DNA from: Paenibacillus harenae DSM 16969
GTDB taxonomy: Bacteria > Bacillota > Bacilli > Paenibacillales > Paenibacillaceae
DNA: 64,000 bases
Assembly (NCBI RefSeq): GCF_000422465.1
Contig: NZ_KE383846.1
Span: forward strand, 171,249-235,248
Direction: 5' to 3'
Of the stretch, positions 1 to 8,593 are shown one piece after another (position 1 is the first letter of the stretch; each line of letters begins with the position of its first letter). The notes beneath the pieces were generated by a model, which was given only the letters and a program-made list of their open reading frames with translations, searched no databases and was not told the DNA's origin. A program made the position numbers and the translations under genes.

Positions 1-483
1 GGACGGCTCGTCGAGAAACAGCAGCTCGGGGCCATGCGACAGCGTCAGCGCAAATTCAAATTTGCGGCGCATCCCCTTCGACATTTTGCCAAGAGCCTGA
101 TGATCGTCAACCTCCAATAGATGAAGCAGCTCGCGATAACGGTTCACATCCCAGCCGTCATGCCAGAACCGGTGAAACTCCGCTTTCTCCGTCCCCTTCA
201 TATTGTCCTCATGTGAGGAGGGCTGCTCCGGCAAATAACCGATCTTTTTCTTCAACTCGGTCTGAATGCTCTGTCCTACCGTATGGCCCAGCAGCTCGAC
301 TTTGCCTTCGTCCGGCTTCACTAAATCCAGCATGAGATTAAAGGTCGTGCTCTTGCCGCAGCCGTTCGGCCCGACAATGGCCGTAATATATCCTTTCGGG
401 ATATTCAAATCGAGCGGTCCCAGCTTGAAATTCGCGCGATTTTGCACGACGCCGCTTAGTTGTACCGCATATTCGTCGAACAT
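1..483 (-). CDS. ABC transporter ATP-binding protein (3' part beyond window)
   Basis: This is the N-terminal 161 codons of an ABC ATPase that energises export or defence-type transport; the rest lies left of position 1. Walker A (GPNGCGKST) is at residues 38-46, an ABC-signature-like MSKGMRRK follows, and Walker B (LLFLDEP) is at the very edge. I chose the ATG at 483 because a GGCGGGGGA ribosome site lies about 7 bases before it; an in-frame ATG at 489 touches that site. It follows the GntR gene by 16 bases, and the membrane gene at 916 shares the operon, the arrangement of YtrA/YtrB-type cell-envelope ABC systems. The substrate cannot be told from sequence. Confidence 0.9.
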   Translation of the reverse strand, partial: MFDEYAVQLSGVVQNRANFKLGPLDLNIPKGYITAIVGPNGCGKSTTFNLMLDLVKPDEGKVELLGHTVGQSIQTELKKKIGYLPEQPSSHEDNMKGTEKAEFHRFWHDGWDVNRYRELLHLLEVDDHQALGKMSKGMRRKFEFALTLSHGPELLFLDEPS

Positions 484-499
484 AGTCATTCCCCCGCCT

Positions 500-895
500 T
501 CAATCAAAATGTTTGCCGAGTGCCCCTTTGAATATAACCTCGAGCTCTTCCGCCGAGCACTGCACCCGCTTGCCGGCAACAACCGCCTGCTCCATCGCTT
601 CAATAACGGCAGCCAACCGGTGCCGGTCCCTTTCCTGCTGGCCTACCTGAGCAACATAAGTGCCGGTTCCCTGCCGTGTCCGCAATAAACCCTCCGCCTC
701 CAAATCACTATAGACGCGTTTTACCGTTATGACACTGCACTTTACCGTCTGGGCAAGCTCGCGAATCGACGGCAGCAGCGTTCCTTCCGTCAACTGACCG
801 CTCACGATCAGCGCCCGCAGCTGCACCTCGATCTGATGATAGAGCGGTTCGGCGCTTTGCTCGTTAATTTGAATCGGCAGCCGCATTGCATTCAC
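500..895 (-). CDS. GntR family regulator, YtrA subfamily
   Basis: A short (131 aa) GntR regulator with a winged helix-turn-helix at about residues 12-80 (the LPSIRELAQTVKCSVITVKR stretch is the recognition region) and only a small C-terminal tail, the size typical of the YtrA subfamily. Such proteins repress the ABC operon that encodes them and respond to envelope stress or antibiotics in Bacillus. Here the gene sits between the permease (21 bases upstream) and the ATPase (16 bases downstream). The dyad at 1671-1700, which overlaps the operon's -10 box, is the obvious candidate operator. The ATG four codons in (886) could also start translation. Confidence 0.88.
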   Translation of the reverse strand: MNAMRLPIQINEQSAEPLYHQIEVQLRALIVSGQLTEGTLLPSIRELAQTVKCSVITVKRVYSDLEAEGLLRTRQGTGTYVAQVGQQERDRHRLAAVIEAMEQAVVAGKRVQCSAEELEVIFKGALGKHFD

Positions 896-915
896 CTGCT
901 TTCCTACCTGATTGA

Positions 916-1641
916 CTAAGCTCCGTAACTGCGTTTATCAAGACGTTTCTCCATGCGGTTCATGCCGATGACCAGAGCCCCGGCGCATACGGCCAAAGCT
1001 GCAAGCACGATCCACCAATTTCCGTTCTCGATCGCGTGCAGCGAGCCGACGACTATATTTCCGTTATCAAGCAGAGCCATGCCAACCGATATAATTAGAA
1101 AGATGAAGATAAAAACAAAACTAATGAGAAAATACATTTTGCCGGTATGGCCGACTTCCCAATACACATACGCCGTTGCAATCGATAAGGAATAGAAGAA
1201 CCAGAACAGGGCATAGAGGATAAAGCTTCCGGCTGAAGGATCCGCCCCATCTAAGCTCAGAATCAAGAATTGAAGTGAAAAGAAAATCAGCTGACCCACG
1301 ATCATCACAATCGTCAATTGAATGAGACGTCCAAGCGCAATCTGCTTCGATGAGATCGGCATAGTGCGCCATTGCGCGAGTTTCTTCGTATACAGATCAC
1401 TCTTCCAATAACCGGCCATCGTTTTATTTAATACAAAACCGAGACACGGGAGCAAGGATAAATAGATAAAGTCAGAGGCCCACGTTATGCCACCCGTTTG
1501 TTCCCCCTCCAGGCTATCCATAAAAAACGGCATAGAGAACAGCAAAATATATAGGACCAATGCCAATGTGATGAGAAACTTCCAACGGTCCTTCACCAGC
1601 TCGTGCTTTGCCAAGTACCATGCACCCTTCCATAAGCTCAT
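916..1641 (-). CDS. ABC-2 type membrane permease
   Basis: A 241-aa integral membrane protein with about six hydrophobic segments (near residues 22-42, 53-73, 107-135, 140-162, 168-192 and 205-228) and no signal peptide. It is the first gene of the operon with the GntR regulator and ABC ATPase and is therefore the likely permease partner; a dimer would give the usual twelve segments. There is no recognisable sequence motif beyond the topology, so the partnership is inferred from the operon. A GGAGCG ribosome site precedes the ATG at 1641. Confidence 0.75.
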   Translation of the reverse strand: MSLWKGAWYLAKHELVKDRWKFLITLALVLYILLFSMPFFMDSLEGEQTGGITWASDFIYLSLLPCLGFVLNKTMAGYWKSDLYTKKLAQWRTMPISSKQIALGRLIQLTIVMIVGQLIFFSLQFLILSLDGADPSAGSFILYALFWFFYSLSIATAYVYWEVGHTGKMYFLISFVFIFIFLIISVGMALLDNGNIVVGSLHAIENGNWWIVLAALAVCAGALVIGMNRMEKRLDKRSYGA

Positions 1642-1670
1642 AGCATTCGCTCCTTTCCTTTTACAGTGAT

Positions 1671-1723
1671 TATACTGTATATATCCTTATACACAGTATA
1701 TTCAGTGTGCACACCTTTGTCAA
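1671..1723 (-). promoter_or_regulatory. Promoter and GntR-type operator of the ABC operon
   Basis: Reading leftward, TTGACA (1718-1723) and TATACT (1695-1700) are separated by exactly 17 bases. The -10 box is part of an inverted repeat, TATACTGTGTATA / TATATACAGTATA (1671-1700, one mismatch in 13). A repressor bound there would block RNA polymerase; the YtrA-like protein of this operon is the likely ligand. Confidence 0.75.
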
Positions 1724-1741
1724 CACAATTCATAATAAAAA

Positions 1742-1788
1742 AAAGCCGTGCCATTGAAAGATAATTTCTCTTTCAATAGCACGGCTTT
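1742..1788 (-). terminator. Rho-independent terminator after the cta operon
   Basis: A 20-base stem pairing AAAGCCGTGCCATTGAAAGA with TCTTTCAATAGCACGGCTTT (one mismatch), followed on the minus strand by eight T residues. It ends leftward transcription from the oxidase operon just before the next promoter. Confidence 0.85.
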
Positions 1789-1809
1789 ATTGCGCGGCAG
1801 TCGCGCAAA

Positions 1810-2271
1810 TCAACCAAATATAGCATCCAGCATCGGCTTTGTATGGCCGCCCGGATACAATAGATACAGCAGCACGTACACCGTTACTCCCGTAACGGCG
1901 GTACAAAACCAAACGAGGGAGGTGACTCTTCCCCATTTGCGGTGCTTGGCGAATTTTTTGCGGTAGCCCAGCGTAAGCGTCGTTATGCCGAATACGGCCC
2001 CAACCGTCGCTAACGTAATATGGAACAGAAGAAAGGAAAGATAAAACGGCTTGAGGCTATCCGGCCCGCCCCATTCCGTATTGCCCGAGACCAGCGTTCT
2101 CGAGGAATAGATGATAAAGAACAGGATCGCGGTAATTGCCGCCCAGAACATCGTTCTCTGATGGGCCTCCAATCTTCTTTTGACCGCAAGCCTCCAACCG
2201 AATGCCACCAGTACCGCGCTAATGACGATCAAGGCCGTACTGATCGTCGGCATAATCGTATAAGTATCCAA
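1810..2271 (-). CDS. DUF420 membrane protein (YozB/CtaM-like)
   Basis: A 153-aa protein with four to five membrane helices and the conserved histidines of the DUF420 family (EAHQRTMFW, LFHITLATVG, FAKHRKWGRV). Family members YozB of Bacillus and CtaM of Staphylococcus aureus lie beside heme-copper oxidase genes, and CtaM is needed to mature a terminal oxidase. Here it is the last gene of the cta cluster, 32 bases after ctaG, which fits an assembly role. Translation starts at TTG 2271, preceded by GGTGGGG. The function in assembly is by analogy. Confidence 0.8.
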   Translation of the reverse strand: MDTYTIMPTISTALIVISAVLVAFGWRLAVKRRLEAHQRTMFWAAITAILFFIIYSSRTLVSGNTEWGGPDSLKPFYLSFLLFHITLATVGAVFGITTLTLGYRKKFAKHRKWGRVTSLVWFCTAVTGVTVYVLLYLLYPGGHTKPMLDAIFG

Positions 2272-2303
2272 TGCTACCCCACCTAATCATAAAAATAGGA
2301 ATA

Positions 2304-3206
2304 CTAGACCGTTCCCGTATTCGGGTTTGTATTCGGCAATTCGTCTTCCGTATGTTCTTTCTTGAACCACTGCTTGAAAATATAGGCCAGAATGATGCCG
2401 TACATGAGCTCCTGCACGAGCTTCATGATGATCCCGCCAAGCTGCTGATCCTCTACGACGTCCATCAAATTAAAAAATTGCGGACCGTTGAAGCTTTGAA
2501 GCAGGCGGCTTGGATCGCCGGATATGCAGTACCCCATCGCGGTTACCCATACGTTCGGGTCGCTATAAGTCCCGTACATCGATTTACTTGCAAAGATGAT
2601 CAACGCGCATGCTGGAGTCAGAAGAATACCGTTCGCGAATACATAGGCCATCCTCTTCAGGTCGGTCAGCTTATTCCACTCCGGAACCGGGCATGCGATT
2701 TGCCACCACATCATGAATGAAGTAATGAGAAGTACAAAATAATAAAGACGATGCACGGTGAAGTGCGTCATCACGTAGTCATGAACAAGCGGTACATGAT
2801 AAATAGAGAACAGCATATTAAACAATACGATCGTAATAATAGGATGCATCAGCAACCTGAATTTCTTCCAGTAGGCTGCCGAGAACATTTTACGCCAGAC
2901 GAATCCGGGTACGCCAAGCAGAACCATCGGCGGTACGATCAAATACGAGATCGACATATTCACCATATGGAAAGTAAACATGAGATGACCTAATAGATTC
3001 AGAGGCCCTCCATGCGCCATATACAACAAAACGGCAGCTGAAACGAACAGCACCTTCTGCAGCGCTGTAGCTGCCGGTGCCGCGGGAGCGTGCTTCTCCC
3101 GCCATGGACCAATTAAATAGAAATAGAGAATGACGATCGCAGCCATTCCGAATAAGAACATCGGGGTCCACAATTCTTCGAAGCGAAAATATTGTAAGCC
3201 AAGCAT
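2304..3206 (-). CDS. ctaG: Cytochrome c oxidase assembly factor CtaG
   Basis: A 300-aa protein with about seven membrane helices and the histidine/tryptophan-rich segments (MAHGGPLNLLGH, MMWWQIACPVPEW) of the Bacillus CtaG/caa3 assembly family, which is thought to deliver copper to the CuB centre of caa3 oxidase. I place the start at ATG 3206, with GGAG eight bases upstream; an in-frame TTG at 3224 would put that ribosome site inside the gene. A hairpin at 3251-3280 separates it from ctaF, so its expression may be lower than that of the structural subunits. Confidence 0.92.
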   Translation of the reverse strand: MLGLQYFRFEELWTPMFLFGMAAIVILYFYLIGPWREKHAPAAPAATALQKVLFVSAAVLLYMAHGGPLNLLGHLMFTFHMVNMSISYLIVPPMVLLGVPGFVWRKMFSAAYWKKFRLLMHPIITIVLFNMLFSIYHVPLVHDYVMTHFTVHRLYYFVLLITSFMMWWQIACPVPEWNKLTDLKRMAYVFANGILLTPACALIIFASKSMYGTYSDPNVWVTAMGYCISGDPSRLLQSFNGPQFFNLMDVVEDQQLGGIIMKLVQELMYGIILAYIFKQWFKKEHTEDELPNTNPNTGTV

Positions 3207-3250
3207 CGTGGAAGCTCCTTTCAATAAAGCCTGCCTTTATTTTGCAAAAG

Positions 3251-3280
3251 AGGAGGGACCCAAGCCTTCGGGACCCTCCT
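3251..3280 (-). terminator. Intrinsic terminator or attenuator between ctaF and ctaG
   Basis: AGGAGGG (3251-3257) pairs with CCCTCCT (3274-3280) and the pairing can be extended inward across one mismatch; CTTTT follows on the minus strand. It probably reduces read-through from the oxidase subunits into ctaG and the DUF420 gene. The short T-run suggests partial termination. Confidence 0.6.
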
Positions 3281-3300
3281 CCAGTACGACAACAACGGTA

Positions 3301-3618
3301 TTACCACCAAGCCCAATATTCAGCCATAATCACGCAAGTCGAAGCAATGAATACGCCGGTCAAAATTCCAATAATCGCAAAAGTATGACCGCGATCCTTC
3401 ATATGCATCCAGAACGCCATTTGCACGAACACCTGGAGAATCGCTAATCCGATCAAAATAATGTAAATAAAGTCTTTGTTTATTTCTCCGCTGATTACGG
3501 TCGCAAAGGCGATGAACGTAAGCAGGATGGAGAAGATAAAGGCGATAATATGCTTCTTCGGTCCTTCGACCTTATGACGCTTGGCGTTTTCCTCTGTGGC
3601 TGTATGATTGCTTGCCAT
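3301..3618 (-). CDS. ctaF: Cytochrome c oxidase subunit IV
   Basis: A 105-aa protein with three hydrophobic helices (near residues 24-44, 50-70 and 80-103) and a charged N-terminus, matching the small prokaryotic subunit IV (CtaF/CoxD type) of caa3 oxidase. It starts three bases after ctaE and is the fourth gene of the ctaCDEF block. The sequence AFWMHMKDRGH between the second and third helices is characteristic of the family. Subunit IV stabilises subunit I and has no redox centre. Confidence 0.93.
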   Translation of the reverse strand: MASNHTATEENAKRHKVEGPKKHIIAFIFSILLTFIAFATVISGEINKDFIYIILIGLAILQVFVQMAFWMHMKDRGHTFAIIGILTGVFIASTCVIMAEYWAWW

Positions 3619-3621
3619 CGA

Positions 3622-4239
3622 TTAAACCACCTTTCCCATCAAATAAACGACGGTGAAAATGAATACCCATACGACATCGATAAAGTGCCAATACATACCG
3701 GCAACATATACCTTTGGCGCCGTAACGACGGTGAGGCCTTTTTTCATCAGCTGAGCAATGATGAGCGAGATCCACAGAATACCGAAGGCAACGTGCGCGC
3801 CGTGGAAGCCGACGAGCGTATAGAATGAGGTGCTGAATGCGCTCGTTGTAAAGCCGTGGCCTTCATGCACATAGTGGTAGAACTCGTAAATCTCGAGGCC
3901 AAGGAAGCCTAAGCCTAGTACAACAGTAACAATCAGCCAGCCGATCAAGGCTTTCACGCGATGCGTGTGCAGTGCATATACCGCAAACACGCTGGTCAAG
4001 CTCGATGTTAACAAAAGTGCTGTAGCAAGCGCAACCAGCGGCAGCGAGAACAGCTCGTGCGCCGGCGGTCCGTCAAGCACTTGATGGCGAAGAGCCAGGA
4101 ACGCGGAGAACAACGTTCCGAACAATACGGTCTCGCCGCCAAGGAATAACCAGAAGCCTAATACTTTATTGCGTCCCTCGAGGGTCGCCTTTTCGGGCTC
4201 ATGAGGCAATTGCCCATCTGCATGCGAATGCGCACTCAT
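3622..4239 (-). CDS. ctaE: Cytochrome c oxidase subunit III
   Basis: A 205-aa, five-helix subunit III of the heme-copper oxidase. The family signature is clear: KVLGFWLFLGGETVLFGTLF near the N-terminus, LVGFHGAHVAFGI in the middle and YWHFIDVVWVFIFTVVYL at the end. Its ATG overlaps the ctaD stop codon by four bases (ATGA), so the two are translationally coupled. The protein lacks the first two helices of mitochondrial subunit III, as is normal in Bacillus. Confidence 0.95.
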   Translation of the reverse strand: MSAHSHADGQLPHEPEKATLEGRNKVLGFWLFLGGETVLFGTLFSAFLALRHQVLDGPPAHELFSLPLVALATALLLTSSLTSVFAVYALHTHRVKALIGWLIVTVVLGLGFLGLEIYEFYHYVHEGHGFTTSAFSTSFYTLVGFHGAHVAFGILWISLIIAQLMKKGLTVVTAPKVYVAGMYWHFIDVVWVFIFTVVYLMGKVV

Positions 4240-6128
4240 GCTTTCCCCCCCTTATCTCTGAGGATTTCCTCTTCTTCGATGTGGAAACCGTGGTCATCGT
4301 ACACAGAACGCAGGAACATGCACAAGAACAGGATGAGCAAGCCTGCAATACCTATTGCGTAACCTAATTTGAATCCGTCGAATAGATTGCCCCAATCCTG
4401 GGCGTACATAAATCCGATACCAGCAATGAACAAGCCAAGTCCCATAAAGAACGGCAGGATCGAAGGCGACGGCATATGAATCGGACCGATTGGTTCAGCA
4501 GGCGTCATACCGCTGTGACCTTCCATTTTTTCTTTCCAATAAGCGTCATAACCGCGTACAAGCGGAGTTTGAGCAAAGTTATATTCCGGCGGCGGCGATG
4601 GAATCGTCCATTCCAGCGTACGTCCGTCTTCCCAAGGATCTCCAGATGCGTTCTTCGGCTTGAATGAAGTTGTAACGATATTCAATAAGAAGAAAATCGT
4701 ACCGAAGCCCATAAGAACCGCGCCGATTGTACTGATCATATTCATTTCATTAAAGCCCAGACCGTCCAGGTACGTCCAAATCCGGCGCGGCATGCCAAGC
4801 AAGCCAAGGAAATGCTGAATGAAGAATGTTAAATGGAAGCCGATAAAGAATGTCCAGAACGTAAGTTTGCCAAGCGTTTCGTTAAGCACACGGCCGAACA
4901 TTTTTGGCCACCAGTAATGTAGGCCTGCGAAAATACCAAGAATCAAGCCGCCGACGATGACGTAGTGAAAGTGAGCGACGACGAAATAGGAATCGTGATA
5001 TTGGAAGTCGGCAGGAGCCGCCGCCAGCATAACGCCCGTTACGCCGCCCATTACGAAAGTCGGGATGAAGCCGACCGCGAACAGGTTGGCCGTCGTGAAT
5101 TTGATCGAGCCGCCCCACATCGTGAACAGCCAGTTAAAGATCTTAATACCTGTCGGTACCGCAATCAGCATCGTTGCGATCGAGAACAGCGCGTTCGCAA
5201 CCGGTCCAAGACCTGTCGTGAACATGTGATGCGCCCAAACCATGAAGCCCAGGAAGCCGATCAGGATTGTAGCGAATACCATGGAGCTGTAACCGAACAG
5301 ACGCTTGCGCGAGAACGTGCTTATTACCTCGGAAATAACACCGAAGGCCGGCAGGATAAGGATATAAACCTCAGGATGCCCGAAAATCCAGAAAATATGC
5401 TCCCACAGCACCGCGTTGCCGCCGCCTGAAGGATCAAAGAAGTTGCCATCGAATAGTCTGTCGAACATAAGTGCCGCAAGGCCAACCGCAAGCGCAGGGA
5501 ATGCGAACAGGATAAGCGCCGAAGTAATGAACGCCGTCCATGTGAACAAAGGCATGCGCATGAAGGTCATGCCGGGAGCACGCATGTTAATAATCGTAAC
5601 GAGGAAGTTGATCCCCCCGATAAGTGTACCGATACCGGCAATTTGCAAGCCTAATACGTAGTAATCCACACCGTGGTCGCCGCTGTATGTAGTGCCTGCA
5701 AGAGGTGCATAAGCCGTCCAGCCCGCATCCGGAGCTCCGCCTGCGAACCAGCTGACGTTGAGCAGAATGCCGCCGAACAGGAATGTCCAGAAGCCCAGTG
5801 AGTTAACGAAAGGGAAAGCAACGTCGCGCGCGCCGATCTGCAGCGGGACAACCGCGTTCATAAGCGCGAACAGCATCGGCATCGCCGCAAGGAAGATCAT
5901 CGTCGTGCCGTGCATCGTAAGCAATTCATTAAAGGTGTCGGCACTGACGAAGTCATTCATCGGCTTCCATAGCTGAATCCGAATCAATAGTGCTTCAAGT
6001 CCGCCGACCAGAAAGAAAAATCCGCCCGCGATCAAATATAATATTCCAATTTTCTTATGGTCAACCGTAGTCAGCCAGTCCTTTATACCGCTGTAACGTT
6101 TGACCTTATGCGTATGCGCATGAGCCAA
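4236..6128 (-). CDS. ctaD: Cytochrome c oxidase subunit I (caa3 type)
   Basis: The catalytic, proton-pumping subunit carrying heme a and the heme a3-CuB centre. Visible ligands are the MHGTTM histidine, the CuB motif WIFGHPEVYILILP with its cross-linked His-Tyr, the HH pair (WAHHMFTTG) and the HFHYVIVGG motif. The protein has 630 aa if translation begins at TTG 6128, which has AAGGAGG seven bases upstream; an in-frame TTG at 6146 would swallow that site. Two extra C-terminal helices, as in Bacillus CtaD, follow the core. It lies 29 bases after ctaC and overlaps ctaE. Confidence 0.96.
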   Translation of the reverse strand: MAHAHTHKVKRYSGIKDWLTTVDHKKIGILYLIAGGFFFLVGGLEALLIRIQLWKPMNDFVSADTFNELLTMHGTTMIFLAAMPMLFALMNAVVPLQIGARDVAFPFVNSLGFWTFLFGGILLNVSWFAGGAPDAGWTAYAPLAGTTYSGDHGVDYYVLGLQIAGIGTLIGGINFLVTIINMRAPGMTFMRMPLFTWTAFITSALILFAFPALAVGLAALMFDRLFDGNFFDPSGGGNAVLWEHIFWIFGHPEVYILILPAFGVISEVISTFSRKRLFGYSSMVFATILIGFLGFMVWAHHMFTTGLGPVANALFSIATMLIAVPTGIKIFNWLFTMWGGSIKFTTANLFAVGFIPTFVMGGVTGVMLAAAPADFQYHDSYFVVAHFHYVIVGGLILGIFAGLHYWWPKMFGRVLNETLGKLTFWTFFIGFHLTFFIQHFLGLLGMPRRIWTYLDGLGFNEMNMISTIGAVLMGFGTIFFLLNIVTTSFKPKNASGDPWEDGRTLEWTIPSPPPEYNFAQTPLVRGYDAYWKEKMEGHSGMTPAEPIGPIHMPSPSILPFFMGLGLFIAGIGFMYAQDWGNLFDGFKLGYAIGIAGLLILFLCMFLRSVYDDHGFHIEEEEILRDKGGKA

Positions 6129-6157
6129 AGTAGGTACCTCCTTCAATCACCGATAAA

Positions 6158-7204
6158 TTATTGTTCGTAGTTGAGTTTCAGTTCAGATAAGTATTTCGCA
6201 ATGCCGTCAAGCTCTTGTTCAGTCAGATCGATTTTCCCCATTTGGTTGCCCGGCTTCACATCATCCGGATTCTCGATCCAACGGTACAAGTTATCGTAAA
6301 CAGAACCCTCGTTGTCGTATTTCGGATCATCGGTGTTGACAAGAATACCTCCGACAGATTCACGGCTGCCGATACCCGTCAGGTTAGGATAAGCAGGTCC
6401 GCCCATGTCGCCAACCGCGTGGCAGGAAAGACATTTGCTCTCGAATGCCGCAGCCACCGCCGGATCGCTCGGGAGCGCAACTGGCTCTTGGATCGCCGCT
6501 ACCCAACGATCGAATGAAGACTCGTCCACTGATTTTACTTTAAAATCCATCAAACCGTGCGAAGGGCCGCAAAGTTCCGCGCATTTTCCCAGGTAAACGC
6601 CTTCTTTCGGCGCCGAGAAATACATCGCATTCACGTTCGCTCCAGGATTCGTATCGATTTTACCGGCAAGCGAAGGAATCCAGAACGAATGAAGCACGTC
6701 TGCCGATTTCGCCTTGACGGAAATCGTCTTGCCTGTTGGAATGATAAGCTCCTGCGCTGTCTTGATACCGTAATCCGGATATTCAAATTCCCACCAGTAC
6801 TGGTGCGAAGTAACGATAACCTGTACGGCTTCCGGATCCTTGCTGTAATCTTTCGACAGGTTGAAGACCGATTGTACGGTAGGAACGCCTAGAATAATCA
6901 GCATGATGATCGGAATGACCGTCCAGATGATTTCCAGCTTATGATTTCCTTCTACCTGCTTCGGAATCGTTTTGTCTCCAGACCTTCTGCGGAAACGAAT
7001 GATTACATAAATAGTAATTGCAAACACGACCACAATTACGATCAGCATAATTGAAATCGCCAGCTTCATCAGTCCGAATTGCTCTTCCGCTACAGGCCCC
7101 TGGGGATTCAGCGTCGACAAATCTTCCCGTCCGCATGCCGCTAGCACTAATACCATCATGGCCATTAGCGGTGCAAGCCGTTTTAAAAATTGCCACCGTT
7201 TCAT
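6158..7204 (-). CDS. ctaC: Cytochrome c oxidase subunit II with fused cytochrome c
   Basis: Subunit II takes electrons into the oxidase through CuA. The 348-aa protein has a lipoprotein signal (LAAC, lipid-modified Cys24), two membrane helices (about 44-70 and 91-112), the CuA ligands His172, Cys208, Cys212, His216 and Met219 (KCAELCGPSHGLM), and a C-terminal cytochrome c domain with CLSCH (258-262) and a probable axial Met322. The fused heme c marks a caa3 rather than aa3 enzyme. It is first in the operon; the promoter is at 7320-7348. Confidence 0.96.
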   Translation of the reverse strand: MKRWQFLKRLAPLMAMMVLVLAACGREDLSTLNPQGPVAEEQFGLMKLAISIMLIVIVVVFAITIYVIIRFRRRSGDKTIPKQVEGNHKLEIIWTVIPIIMLIILGVPTVQSVFNLSKDYSKDPEAVQVIVTSHQYWWEFEYPDYGIKTAQELIIPTGKTISVKAKSADVLHSFWIPSLAGKIDTNPGANVNAMYFSAPKEGVYLGKCAELCGPSHGLMDFKVKSVDESSFDRWVAAIQEPVALPSDPAVAAAFESKCLSCHAVGDMGGPAYPNLTGIGSRESVGGILVNTDDPKYDNEGSVYDNLYRWIENPDDVKPGNQMGKIDLTEQELDGIAKYLSELKLNYEQ

Positions 7205-7319
7205 TAATAATCAACCCCACTTTTGACGTTTTCGCAGCTGCCTGATTTCACGTGGCAAGCGGCGTGCTGCGTGTTTCACAGATGTTATTACAACTCCTGT
7301 AACATAAATCACTTTATTA

Positions 7320-7370
7320 AATATAAAGTTGAAGCCCCTATTTGTCAATGTTCCACAGAGAGTTCACAAA
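7320..7370 (-). promoter_or_regulatory. ctaC promoter with a ResD-like box; rest of gap 7205-7574
   Basis: TTGACA (7343-7348) and TATATT (7320-7325) are spaced by 17 bases in the direction of ctaC. Fourteen bases farther upstream TTTGTGAAC (7362-7370, minus strand) resembles the ResD-binding sequence known from respiratory genes of Bacillus. The remainder of the 370-base gap holds the ctaC leader and the promoter side of the lipoprotein gene; I see no other structure. Confidence 0.6.
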
Positions 7371-7574
7371 TTGTTCTCAAAGCTGTCAAAATCGCACCGT
7401 TACAACGTTTTTCAGCTTGTTCAAGACCGGACTCGAACGGCCTTCGACAAGCTTCCCTCTCCCCTACATTGTTAACCAAAACCATGGTCAATTATGTATC
7501 CTGCGGGAAACGTATATTTCAAACCGCTCGGCAAAAACTAAAGCCATTATCGTATGAATGGGGGTCCGTTCTTT

Positions 7575-8306
7575 ATGATTAAACGAATGGCCGCGCTGCT
7601 GTTGTCAGCCGTTGTTGTAACGGCGGCAGCCGGCTGCAACTATGAGGAGCTTGCTCAGAAAAGCGATACCGATTACGGAAGCCGGCGGGCAAATGATCCG
7701 AAGACGCTTAGCAGCAGGTCATACGGTCCATTGTCCAATAATCCGAATCAGCACGATAACTCCTTCTTTGAATACAGCTCCGCCATCTCCCGCAAGGTGT
7801 CCGATATGAACGGCATTTCCGCCGCGATCGTCATGTTGACGGATAAGAACGCCTACGTCGGGCTCATGCTGGATTGGTCAGCCGTTGGCACACGCGGTAC
7901 GGGCGGGCGGACGGAGCAAGACAATACGGGTACGAACGAAGGGGTCTACAATCATGATAACGGCACTCCGTATTCCGGCAACAGCCGCGTGCTTGTGCAT
8001 CCGTACAACTCTTATTTCTCCGTCAATGATATGAACAATATCTCCGCCGAACTGAAGCAGAGCGTCGCGCTTAAGGTGAGGAAGATGGCGCCGAACGTTC
8101 AGGAGGTACACATATCCGCCAATATGGAGCTCATGAATTACTTTAACGAATTCGCCAAAGAAGCGTGGGGCGGCCGTTCGCTTATGCCATGGATCGATCA
8201 ATTCAATACGGTGGTCAAATACCATTTTGCAGGCGGGAAGATCATGCCTGCGCCGATTACGCAGCCCGGCATTTACAGTCCATCCGAAGAGCAAATGGAT
8301 CAATAA
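7575..8306 (+). CDS. YhcN/YlaJ family sporulation lipoprotein
   Basis: A 243-aa exported lipoprotein: signal peptide MIKRMAALLLSAVVVTAAAG followed by the lipidated Cys, a low-complexity linker rich in Asn, Asp and Ser, and then the alpha/beta YhcN/YlaJ domain (VSDMNGISAAIVMLTDKNAYVGL... LKVRKMAPNVQEVHISAN). Bacillus members are made in the forespore and sit in the inner spore membrane or affect germination. I prefer ATG 7575, ahead of the lipoprotein signal, over ATG 7554. The gene is monocistronic, diverges from ctaC and ends at the terminator at 8442-8480. Confidence 0.82.
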   Translation: MIKRMAALLLSAVVVTAAAGCNYEELAQKSDTDYGSRRANDPKTLSSRSYGPLSNNPNQHDNSFFEYSSAISRKVSDMNGISAAIVMLTDKNAYVGLMLDWSAVGTRGTGGRTEQDNTGTNEGVYNHDNGTPYSGNSRVLVHPYNSYFSVNDMNNISAELKQSVALKVRKMAPNVQEVHISANMELMNYFNEFAKEAWGGRSLMPWIDQFNTVVKYHFAGGKIMPAPITQPGIYSPSEEQMDQ

Positions 8307-8441
8307 AAAATCCCTACTATTATATATAGCTAAAATGCAATCAATCGGAAATGCTTCTCGGTGTCCTTTTGAGACGCAACCGTGTCGCGGTGAAATATAA
8401 GCCGGATTATAAATGCTAAACTTATGTTTTCTTAAATTTCT

Positions 8442-8480
8442 AAAAGGTGAAGCAGCATTTCCGGCTGCCTCGCCTTTTTT
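8442..8480 (+). terminator. Terminator of the spore lipoprotein gene
   Basis: AAAAGG, GCAGC and GCTGC, CCTTTTTT form an imperfect hairpin with a six-T tail on the plus strand. Confidence 0.65.
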
Positions 8481-8593
8481 GCGCGGAATCTTCAAATATA
8501 TGAAATTTAAAGCAGTGAGTATATTTTCATTTTATTATCTTTCCTATATATACTATACTAACGGTAAGTGATGATATGAAGGAGGCAGTCCAA

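Noticed and set aside
7223..7582. Plus-strand frame in the ctaC promoter region
   Set aside because: It overlaps the ctaC promoter and the start of the lipoprotein gene; no ribosome site or family features.
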